A DNA stretch of 64,000 nucleotides from Thecamonas trahens ATCC 50062 (Eukaryota > Apusozoa > Apusomonadida > Apusomonadidae). The position numbers and the translations under genes were made by a program. The stretch spans positions 499,256 through 563,255 of the forward strand of contig NW_013657676.1 of assembly GCF_000142905.1 (NCBI RefSeq), given 5' to 3'. This document shows, piece after piece, positions 54,174 through 63,200 of the stretch; position 1 is the stretch's first letter; every line of letters begins with the position of its first letter. The notes under the pieces were generated by a model, which was not told the DNA's origin, searched no databases, and saw nothing but the letters and a program-made list of their open reading frames with translations.

Positions 54174-56045
54174 ATGTCTGTGACGATTACTCTGGACAAC
54201 GCACCGCCTGGAATGCTGTACCAGGCCGGGGATGTGGTGGCTGGTGTGGTGACCATTGTGGTGACGGGGAGAGAGACGACACATTATGGAGTCTTTCTCA
54301 ATGTGGGAGAGGAAGAAGAATGCAAGTGGGAGGCCACAGAGGTGAAGCATGTCAACGTCGAATCTTCAAAGGCAAAGAACTCTCGTTTGGTCTTGGCAAA
54401 TGAGTCTGGCGTGCCATCGGGAAAGGTTGCCATCTTGGATACCGTCTCCTACTCGGGCTCGTCCTCTGCATCCACGTCTATGCAGATCGCAGACTCGGGT
54501 GTTCTCCAGCCGGGCTCGCACTCGTTCCCCTTTCGCTTTCAGCTCTCGCCGGCACTCTCTTCTACTATTGATGGCGTTTCGCTGCCGAGGGCTGGCGCAT
54601 CGTGGTCGGCTGCCTCGCTCGTCCGGGGCTCGTCGTCGCCGGCGTCGGGCAAGGCCGTCATCGGCGTCCATGCCACGATGAAGCGGGCGGCGCTCAAGTC
54701 CAACTGGCGGGCACACACATCTCTCCGGGTTGCCGCTCGCCATGCGCCCGAGCTCATGAATCCGGTGTCGGCGTCCGAGTCGAAGACCTTCCTCATGCAC
54801 TCGGGCGCGCTGGACATGACGCTCTCGCTGCCGCGGTCGGTGGCGGTGGCGACCGAGGTGCTCCAGCCGGCGCTCGCGATCAACAACGGCTCGACCAAGA
54901 ACGTGAACACGGTGACGCTTCAGTTTGTCCAGATTTCGACCTTCCACGCCTCAACGCCGTCGCGCCGGCGGACCGAGGAGGAGGTGCTGGCATCGATGTC
55001 GTTCCCAGGCGCGCCGGCCGGCACCTCGATCAACAACGTGTACTCGCTCGCGCTGCCTCCCGACCTCCAGCCGTCACGGCATGGGCCGTCTACCAACTCA
55101 TCGGGCCGAGCTGTGGTAACCAACAGGTACGAGCTCCGGGCGGCGTGTAACGTCTCGATGGGCTTTGACCTCGTTGCCCGCATCCCCATCTCCATCTTCC
55201 ACCACCAGGTCTTTTACCTCCCGCCGCCCATGGTTCTCGACGAGCGGGTGCTCAACGCCGACGAACGCGGTGCAGAGCTGTTCCGCCAGCTGGTGCCCAC
55301 TCGCGGGCCGAGCCAGGACCTCGCCGACCCTAGTGGCTGCGAGCTTCTGGTCCACGGCGTTCCGCTCTCGGGCAAGGTTGTCTACCGGTCGTACCGCATG
55401 TACTGGATCGATGTTGGCGCCGTCCCGCCGCCGACCGCCACACCTGTCCCGGCCGGCTCGGGCAAGGAGGCCGACCCCGGCCTTGGCGTTCCCGCGCTCC
55501 GCATCAACGCGCGTGGCTCGGGCAAGTCCTCGCTGGTCGTACGGTACATGAAGGACAACCAGCCGTCGCAGCTCGGCTCGTCGCACGGCTCGGCCACCGA
55601 TCTCGGCGGCTACCAGTACGAGCTGGTCATCCGCGCACCAGATCTTGTGCCTGGGCGGTACTACATCGGCGTGTGGGGCAACCAGTTCCTCCCGCCGACG
55701 TCTACCTACACCATAGAGGCGCAGTTCCTCAATGGCGCGCGCTCGCTCGCCGACGTCGAAGCCGAGGCTGCCGCTGCCGCCGCTGCTTCGTCCTCGGCTG
55801 GCCCGCCGTCCTACGATGACTTGCCACCGACCGATGCTGGCTACGCACCGCCGCGGTACACCTCCACCGCCGCCGGCGCCTCTGCACCGCCACCGATGTC
55901 GTCGATGCCTCCTCCGCCGTCGTCATCGTCGATGGCGCCGCCGCCATCGGCATCGCCCTACCAAACCCCGCCGCCGGATGCATCGAGTGCCCCTTCTGCA
56001 CCCCCTCCTGCTTTTAACGAACAGCCGCCGGCATACCAGCAGTAA
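54174..56045 (+). CDS. Alpha-arrestin with PPC-like domain and three PPxY motifs
   Basis: 623 residues from the ATG at 54174 (MSVTITLDNAPPGMLYQAGD). Residues about 1-170 are an arrestin N-domain (the LQPGSHSFPFRFQLS strand-turn is typical) and 200-380 an arrestin C-domain. Residues about 385-525 form a third beta-rich piece (GCELLVHGVPLSG, RSYRMYWIDVGAV, YQYELVIRAPDLVPGRYYIG, YTIEAQF) resembling a bacterial-type pre-peptidase C-terminal domain. The Pro-rich tail ends with PPSY, PPRY and PPAY, ligands for WW domains of Nedd4-type ubiquitin ligases. Alpha-arrestins recruit such ligases to membrane proteins for endocytosis; the tail supports that role here. The third domain is unusual. Confidence 0.82.
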   Translation: MSVTITLDNAPPGMLYQAGDVVAGVVTIVVTGRETTHYGVFLNVGEEEECKWEATEVKHVNVESSKAKNSRLVLANESGVPSGKVAILDTVSYSGSSSASTSMQIADSGVLQPGSHSFPFRFQLSPALSSTIDGVSLPRAGASWSAASLVRGSSSPASGKAVIGVHATMKRAALKSNWRAHTSLRVAARHAPELMNPVSASESKTFLMHSGALDMTLSLPRSVAVATEVLQPALAINNGSTKNVNTVTLQFVQISTFHASTPSRRRTEEEVLASMSFPGAPAGTSINNVYSLALPPDLQPSRHGPSTNSSGRAVVTNRYELRAACNVSMGFDLVARIPISIFHHQVFYLPPPMVLDERVLNADERGAELFRQLVPTRGPSQDLADPSGCELLVHGVPLSGKVVYRSYRMYWIDVGAVPPPTATPVPAGSGKEADPGLGVPALRINARGSGKSSLVVRYMKDNQPSQLGSSHGSATDLGGYQYELVIRAPDLVPGRYYIGVWGNQFLPPTSTYTIEAQFLNGARSLADVEAEAAAAAAASSSAGPPSYDDLPPTDAGYAPPRYTSTAAGASAPPPMSSMPPPPSSSSMAPPPSASPYQTPPPDASSAPSAPPPAFNEQPPAYQQ

Positions 56046-56149
56046 ACTACAGTGTCATGCCGCTCACCCAGCCAGCTAGCTGTCCCTGTCCGTCCCACTC
56101 CGACTCTCAGCCCGCTCTCCGCTCGCCTACACTCGACTCAACCCAACAC

Positions 56150-57031
56150 ATGGACGCTTGCATTGTAACTGGCGCCTCTCGCGGACTCGGCCGTGCCATT
56201 GCCATGGCTCTTGCCTCTGCACATGCGACGGCTGCGGCTGGTCAAGACCATCCGCTTCTGTCTGGGGCGGGCATGCTGGCCATGCTGGTGGCTCGAAACG
56301 AAGCTGATCTGGCGACCACGGCGGAAGCGGTCAACGAGGTCGAGGGCGTGACTGCTCGGTGTTTGGCGGCTGATCTGGCGACGGTAGACGAGATGGATGC
56401 CCTGGTCGAGTCGATGGTCGGTGCGGTGAAGGATGCGCTTGGAAATGGCGATGGCGGCTCGCTCATTGTGGTCCACAACGCTGGCTCGCTCGGCAACCTC
56501 AAGTATGTCGATGAGTTCGCCGGAGAGGGGATGGTGACCACCATCTCGTCGACCATGAGCCTCAACATGTCCTCGCCCATTGCTCTCACTGGAGCGCTGC
56601 TGGCTGACGGTGGTATCGCCTCGCTCTTTACCAACGTTGTTGTTGTCAACATCTCGTCGCTGCTGGCGGTCCAGGCCTTCCCTTGCTGGGGCCTCTACGC
56701 CGCACACAAGGCTGGCCGTGACATGTTTTTCAAGGTCCTTGCCACTGAGGTGGAGCACATCAAGGCTGAGCGCGGGATGGGTCTTGTTCGTGTCCTCAAC
56801 TACTCACCGGGCCCGCTGGACACTGCAATGCAGGGCGAGGTCCGCACCGCCATCTCGGACGCGAGCCAGCAGCAGCTGTTTGCCGGCATGAAGGAGGAGG
56901 GCAAGCTGGTGACGGTTCAGGCGTCGGCAAACAAGCTGATGGCGCTACTTGCAGGCAACGCGTACGACGACGGCGCACACATCGACTACTACGACGAGCT
57001 TCCGGCAGGAGGCGGCAGCAGCAGCGGGTGA
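56150..57031 (+). CDS. SPR: Sepiapterin reductase
   Basis: An NADPH-dependent SDR completing tetrahydrobiopterin synthesis. The nucleotide site is TGASRGLGRA; HNAGSLGN, the Ser in VNISSLLAVQ and the Tyr/Lys of WGLYAAHKAGRDM are intact. NYSPGPLDTAMQ and the C-terminal Asp region AHIDYYDELP, which holds the pterin, are specific to sepiapterin reductase. It is 293 residues. The ATG at 56150 is used because it aligns with the family; an in-frame ATG at 56057 sits only 11 bp after the preceding stop. The stop is 6 bp from RER1's. Confidence 0.9.
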   Translation: MDACIVTGASRGLGRAIAMALASAHATAAAGQDHPLLSGAGMLAMLVARNEADLATTAEAVNEVEGVTARCLAADLATVDEMDALVESMVGAVKDALGNGDGGSLIVVHNAGSLGNLKYVDEFAGEGMVTTISSTMSLNMSSPIALTGALLADGGIASLFTNVVVVNISSLLAVQAFPCWGLYAAHKAGRDMFFKVLATEVEHIKAERGMGLVRVLNYSPGPLDTAMQGEVRTAISDASQQQLFAGMKEEGKLVTVQASANKLMALLAGNAYDDGAHIDYYDELPAGGGSSSG

Positions 57032-57037
57032 TGGCGT

Positions 57038-58188
57038 TTACTTGCGGCCGTAGACCTTCTTGAACGACCACGGGACATAGTTGTGCTTGCGCATGTGCTC
57101 GTACTGCTTGCGGAAGGTGACGGCGGTGAGAACGACAAAGTACATGAGGAGGACCGGCCAGTAGACCGGCACGTCAAAGATGGCAAAGAAGGTGGAGAAG
57201 AGCGCGGCAAGCGTGGCCCGCGTCGCCGAGTACCAGAACGCAAACTCGGGGAGCTTGCGCATAAACGGCCGGTACTCGGAGTCGTCCGACTTGGTCGGCA
57301 GCAGCGGCGCGCCGTCGTCGGCCATCGGATCGACCTTGGGCGAGACAAAGCCGACGAGCAGGTTGAGGAGATAGATGCCGAGCGCATACGAGACGACGTA
57401 GTAGCCCTGCACAAAGACAATCCTCAAGACAAAGAGGAGGAGGAGGGTGGCAAAGCCTCCCCAGCGGTACTTTTGTGCGGAATGGTATCGTCGAGCATCT
57501 TCTTGTACCGCTTGGCCACAAAGCCAAACTTGCCCGCCGACGACAGATCCGCAAACGCAGTTCCACTCGGCCCGCCGCTGCCCAGGCCCTGATCATCACC
57601 GAGGCCGAGCGAAGCCATGTTGCTGGCGGCGCCTGCGCCACCGCTCGCGCCAAAGCCCGAGTCAAAGGCCAGCGGCTGCGCACCAAACACCACACCCGAT
57701 CCACCGGTCGGGGGCGCACGAGCAGGGCCACTTCCGGTGCCAGCCGATACTCCGGGGGACATGCCCGCCGCCTGGCCTACCCCAGACGAGTTGCCGGTTG
57801 TAAGCGGCTGAGCACCAAAGACAAGCGGCTGAGCCCCAAAGACCGGGCCAGCGCTTGCCGGAGCCGGACCAGCGCCAGCCGGGCCGGCGCCCGCAGCAGC
57901 AGTCGAGAGAGGAGCAGCTGATGTCGCGGGCTGAGCTGTGGGCGAGGTGGAGTATCCATAGTTGTCGACGGGTTCAGTAGCGGCGAGAAGGCCATTGGCA
58001 GGCGCTACTTGACCAGGATGGCTCTGGCTCTGGTGGTGGTGATGGTGGTGGTCGTGACCGTCGTCCTCGGTGGCGAGGTCATAGCCAGCAGCAGGGGCAA
58101 AGCCTTGGTCATACTCTTCTTGACCTTCGTCAAAGCCAGCATACGGTCCGTCCGAGTGGTCGTCTTCAACTGCTCCGTCCACGTTCAT
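57038..58188 (-). CDS. RER1: RER1 ER-retrieval receptor with long N-terminal extension, one frame break
   Basis: RER1 returns membrane proteins from the cis-Golgi to the ER. The C-terminal 190 residues match it along their length: LLLFVLRIVFVQGYYVVSYA, YLLNLLVGFVSPKVDP, YRPFMRKLPEFAFWYSATRA, VPVYWPVLLMYFVVLTAVTF. The first 200 or so residues (from the ATG at 58188) are extra: acidic, then DHHHHHHQSQSH, then Ala/Gly/Pro with three copies of VFGAQPL. The two parts meet at TTTT 57471-57474 (AAAA in the gene), where one more base gives IPHKKYRWGGFATLLLL. The repaired length is 383 residues against about 200 in other species. Confidence 0.88.
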
Positions 58189-58652
58189 GCCTTGTTTTCT
58201 CTCTTCTTCTCCCTCGACTACCTTTGGAAGCTCGGCGGCGTTGGTGACGTGTGTCTGCCCTTGCTCTCGTTGGCCGTCGAGGCGGGCCGGGCCGGGTCCG
58301 GGGAGGCGACTGGGTGCACGAGAGAATGATTGATGATGATTTCAATGAGAACTTAATGGTAGCGGTAGTCGAACGATTGTGGCCGAACGAACGATTGTGG
58401 CCGAACGAACGATTGTGGCCGAACGGACGATTATCCGAACGAACGATTATCCGAACGAACGATTGTGGCTGAGCGAACGATTGTGGCCGAACGAACGAAC
58501 GATTACGCCAACGAACGAACGATTGAGAAAACATTGCCGTGACGTTTGTCATTAAAATGTCCCCTCCCCAGCAGTTGCTGACACCGCACACCATCACCAC
58601 CACCCCTCCACCCCCCCACCCCCTCCACCCCCCCACCCCCTCCACTTCCACT
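58189..58652. other. Divergent promoter region with an 18-bp minisatellite
   Basis: About 58366-58530 holds imperfect copies of AACGATTGTGGCCGAACG, with shorter GAACGAACGATT derivatives. No gene is supported. Confidence 0.75.
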
Positions 58653-60209
58653 ATGTACTCAACCACCATCATGATTGCTATTATCATGAGCATTGCTGCT
58701 GTGCGTGAGAGTCATGGTGATTGTGGGCTTAATGTGACGGTGTCTGGGAGTGGCGGAAGGTTCACCTCGGGCGTCTCTCCGTATGCTACCGCTACCACAT
58801 GCTCATGGAATATACTGCCATCGTACTCTTCGTCTTCTATCTCGCTCAATTATTTCGCAACAGAATGTGGTTGGGACTTTGCTTTCATCTTTCAAGGCTC
58901 TCCTCCTCAAGCCCGTCTCATCGCTGCTCTCTCTGGATCCATACTGCGCCCACCCTCATCACCCTCACCCTCATCATCATCATCACCCTCACAACCATCA
59001 TCATCATCACCCTCACCCTCATCATCATCATCACCCTCACAACCATCATCATCATCACCCTCGTCATCCTCCCCACTCCCCTCGCGTTATGCTTCTTCTC
59101 GATCATTGACCTCTCCGGTGACCTACCCAATCGCTGTCACTCACGGTGAGCCAAGTGATCTACGGGTGTTCTTTGTCTCGGACTCGTTTGTGGCTGATGA
59201 CGGCTTTGATATGACTTTTGTCTCCACTCCATGTGTTTACGGCTGTTCGGGCCACGGAGTGTGTGATGCTTCGGCTTCCGCGTGTGTGTGCCAGGCTGGT
59301 TGGACCGGCTTCGGCTGCGAACGCCCAGGCCAGACTCCGACCGGCGGCAGCGACAGCAGTGCCGATCTCGACACCGCCGCCCGCCGCGTCGCGGGTCCAT
59401 GGGCCACGCTTGATCCCGCCGGCGTCTGTGTCTGCGAACCAGACTTTGCGCCATCATACGCAGAGTGGATGCGCCGCTCCCGCGGCGGCATTGTCCAGTC
59501 GTTCCTCCGCGGTCCGCCCGGCACCGACTGCGGCGCCACCGACTGCTCCCACCTGCAAGCTTGTCCCATGTGCGAACCGCTCTCGTCATCTGCCCAGGGC
59601 TGGTCGGCCTGCAACGCCGCCGGCGAGCCCTGCGCTCGCTTTCTCCTCGATAACTGTCACCGCGATACTCCCCGCCCAGCCTCGCGCGTCCTCATCTACC
59701 TCTTGCCGGGCATCGTCTTACTCATGGGCTGGGGCTGGGCCTGCTGCCTCTACCCAGTCTACTCGTACATGCATCGCTCATCGCCGGTCGGCCCCGAAGG
59801 CGAGTATCAGCACTTTGTCCGCTTCATGCCCGAAGACATCCAAACCTTCCGCATCCTCGTGCTCGACTCGACGACGACACCGTCAACTCCGGCACCGGTC
59901 CGTGCCGCCCCGCTCCTCTCGCCGTCGCGCTCCGACTCGTCCTTGCTCTCGGACTCGAGCGACGATTCGTCGCGCCGCCGCTTCAGCGTCATCCCACCGC
60001 CGCGCCATTCAGACGCATGCCACATCATCCACCCCTGGGAGTCCGACGACGCCGCCATGATCGCCATCCTCCGTCACCCCACTCGAACCTCCACCACTCT
60101 CGCTGGCCTCTCACTGGGCGTCGCCAAGCCGACGCTCGCTGCCGCTTCCGACCACCGCCACGCCCTTCGCCCTTCCTCCTCTCTCTCCTCTGCGTCCTTC
60201 GACAAATGA
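58653..60209 (+). CDS. CUB and EGF domain type I membrane protein
   Basis: The ATG at 58653 gives a signal peptide (MYSTTIMIAIIMSIAAV). A CUB-like domain begins CGLNVTVSGSGGRF, reaches ECGWDFAFIFQGS and resumes LRVFFVSDSFVADDGFDMTF; a Ser/Pro/Gln-rich insert of about 60 residues interrupts it, encoded by CATCAT/CACCCT-type repeats (about 58950-59075). An EGF domain follows (CVYGCSGHGVCDASASACVC), then further Cys-rich sequence, one membrane helix (VLIYLLPGIVLLMGWGWACC) and a Ser-rich cytosolic tail. The CUB-EGF-TM order recalls attractin-like proteins. It is 518 residues. Earlier in-frame ATG (58557) gives a Pro/Thr leader and is less likely. Confidence 0.72.
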   Translation: MYSTTIMIAIIMSIAAVRESHGDCGLNVTVSGSGGRFTSGVSPYATATTCSWNILPSYSSSSISLNYFATECGWDFAFIFQGSPPQARLIAALSGSILRPPSSPSPSSSSSPSQPSSSSPSPSSSSSPSQPSSSSPSSSSPLPSRYASSRSLTSPVTYPIAVTHGEPSDLRVFFVSDSFVADDGFDMTFVSTPCVYGCSGHGVCDASASACVCQAGWTGFGCERPGQTPTGGSDSSADLDTAARRVAGPWATLDPAGVCVCEPDFAPSYAEWMRRSRGGIVQSFLRGPPGTDCGATDCSHLQACPMCEPLSSSAQGWSACNAAGEPCARFLLDNCHRDTPRPASRVLIYLLPGIVLLMGWGWACCLYPVYSYMHRSSPVGPEGEYQHFVRFMPEDIQTFRILVLDSTTTPSTPAPVRAAPLLSPSRSDSSLLSDSSDDSSRRRFSVIPPPRHSDACHIIHPWESDDAAMIAILRHPTRTSTTLAGLSLGVAKPTLAAASDHRHALRPSSSLSSASFDK

Positions 60210-60210
60210 T

Positions 60211-63200
60211 TTACACCAGCATCAATGACGCTAGCTGCGTAAACTGCGCCTCGTTGAGGACCAACTGCGCTCCGCCTGCCGCGCCTTGCTTGCCCAGCCC
60301 CGAGCTCACCGTCACTTCGGCGATCTTCGCCCCGACGTCGCCCTCAGCGAGCGCCTTGTTGAGCTGCGGTGAGCCAAAGGCGCCAAAGGCCACCCCGGAC
60401 CGGCGCCTGGCAGCCCACGACCAAGCACCCGTCGGACTCGGTCATTCACCTCGGCGGCCTTGACGCTCAGCGACGCCGCGTACTCTTGCTCCGCCAGCCA
60501 CCGCGCCCGCGCCTGCTCGTCTGCCAGCGACACGACTCGCGGCTGCGCCAGCGCCGTCCGCGTCTCCCGCAGCAATGAGCCGAGCTCGCCGCGTGCAGTC
60601 TGCACCTCGTCGGCAAACGCTTGCAGCGCCGCCGCTCGCTTTGCCGCCGCCGCCCCACTTCGCGCCTTGGCCGGGCCCAGCGCCAATGCGTGCTTGGCCT
60701 GCCGCGCCTTGAGCGCTGCCGCCCCGGGGGTCGCCTCGGCCTTACCCTTGCCCACCCCATACTCTAGCTTGGGCAAGTCCGCAAGCGTCGCTGTCGCCAG
60801 TTGCGCCTTGAGCTCCTGAACCTGCGCCCGGAGGTACCGGATCGCCCGCATGTGTGCCGTCGAGCTCACCGCAGACCCACTGCCCGAGCCGACAGAGCCT
60901 GACCGCCCCCGGCTGAGAATCGGGTTCTTGTGCCCGCCGCCTGACAGCGCTGCCAGAATCGATTTGCCCTTGGCCACGTCCGGCGTCGGCGACTTGGGGC
61001 TGCCCGGCACCGGTGTGCTGCCAGCCGACGGGCCAGCGGACCCACCCTCGTTGCTTCCGCCCGCGCCCGCCACCGACCGCGTAAACGCTGCCAGCGGCGA
61101 CATGGTGTTCGCCTTGGCCGCCGCCGCCTTCAACTCATCGTTTTCCTTGCGCAGCGCGTCGATCGCCTCGCGGTATGTCGACTCGGAGCCCTTGAGCTTG
61201 CGCACCTGTGCCTCGAGCTCGTCGACTGCGTCGATCCGCTCTTGCAGCACCTCGATTCGCTTGCCGAGCACGTCCGACTGCACTCGCGCCTCTTGCAGCG
61301 CCTGCTCGCGGCCTTTGGCCGCACGCTGCAGCCGCTCCTTCTCGGCCTCGGCAGCCTCGAGCGCAGGCCGCATGGCCTCGGCCTCGGCCACTGCCGCGCG
61401 GTACGCCTTGGCCACCACCGCCCACGTCCCGCCCGGCGCATTCCCGTCGTTGCTCTCCTCGAGTGCCAGCCATGCCGAGCCGGACCTCGGGCCCTGGCCA
61501 CCCAGCGTGGCGTCAGACGTGTCGTCGTACTCGCCAGCGAGGAACGCCTCCACCAGCGACTTGACGTGCCCGCACGCAGTGAAGAGCGCATCACCCAGCT
61601 GTGGCAGCGCACGCGCAGCCTCGCCATCACCGGCATCCGGCAGACTGTAGCCCTGAACCACAACAAGGTCCGAGCTGGCCACGTGCTCGACCACAACCGC
61701 CGCCACCACGTCCGCCAAACTCGCCAAATCCTCGGCAGGGTTGGCCAGCAACGCTTCCTTGACTGCACCGGCTGCCGCCGCTGCTGCCGGGGCCAGCGCA
61801 TGCAGCAGCGCAAACGCCGTGTCCAGCATGGTCCACGCCTCGTTCGACAGGTCCAGCGGCGCGTCGCCCAGGTTCTTGACTAGCTTGGCGCAGAGCCGGA
61901 GGCACGACCGCAGCTCGTCCGCCCCACCGCTCAGCGCCCCGAGGACTGCTGCTGTCGGCGCGCCCGGCCCATTAAGTGCCGCGCCCACCACTGCGGCCTG
62001 CGTCGCACCTGCACCTAGCTCTGCCCGCGCGCGCGCCAGCGCCTCGTCGTCTGGCACCGCGCCGGTCTTGACGCTCGCCTCCAGCGCCGAGAGGTGCAAC
62101 AGCGTGCTCGCCGCAGCGGCCGACATGGCGCGGAACGCGCCCGAGAGCGAGATACCTAGCGGAACGGCCGCCGGCGCCCGCGCCACAAGCTCCGACGCCG
62201 TCATCGACGCCGCACCCAGCGACGGCCCGATCTCCGACGCCTCTGAGCCCGACGCCGACGCCCCGGCGAGCGCGTCAGGGCTCGCACGGGTGCAGTACGC
62301 CAGCAGCGCAGAGACGCGGTCGGTCACCAGCTCCACACCCTCCAGCGACGTCCCGACCACGAGCCCGTCGTCGACCACAAGGTCCAACAGCTCGTGTAGG
62401 TGCTTCTCTGCCGGCGCAAGGTCGCCCGCCCGCGCCGCCAGCGCCACAACCTCGGCCGGCGAGCCAGCAGCCACGCCAGCCGCGAGGAACGTCAGCAGCG
62501 TAGCGAGCTTGCGCAGCGGGCCGACAACCCGCGCCACTGCAAGCATGTCGTCGAGTAGCGCCGGCGCACCCGCCCGTGTAAACGCTGCAAAGTCGTATGT
62601 GGCATCAAAGTGGTCGAGCAACAGCCGGACCGCTGCTTGCATGCGCGAGACAACTCCCACCATGGCCACCGTGTTTGCCGGTGTCGCCGCACCTCCGTCG
62701 ACGGCCACGCTCTGCGCAAACGACGCCGGCATGCACGCTGCCAGCAGTGCCTCACACTGGCGCGCAGACTTGACCGCGAAATCGGCCGCCGCCGCCTTGA
62801 GCGCCGCCGCCGCCCGCTTGGCCGCTGCTGCCAACGCCGTCGTGTCAGGCACCCCATCGGCCGTCGTCAGCGCCGCCGACGACGCCATGAGCGCAGAGAG
62901 CTTGAGGGAGGCCTCGGACGCCCCGCCACTAGACTCGGACGCCGCGTCCAGCTGCGACTGCAGGTCGGCCACCAGCACCCGGAACTGCGCAATGGTATCG
63001 CGCGACGCCTCTAACTGCTCGTACATGGCCTCCATGTCCCCAAGCAGGGCATCGGCCCGAGCGTCGGCATCGAGCGCGGCCTCGGTCAGCCGGATCTCCT
63101 CCTCCAACTGCGCCTCGATCGTGTTCTCGGCGAGCTCGAGCATGTGGTTGAGGTCCGAGACTTCGGCCCGGAGGCCTGCTGCCTGCTCCTCGGCCAGCAG

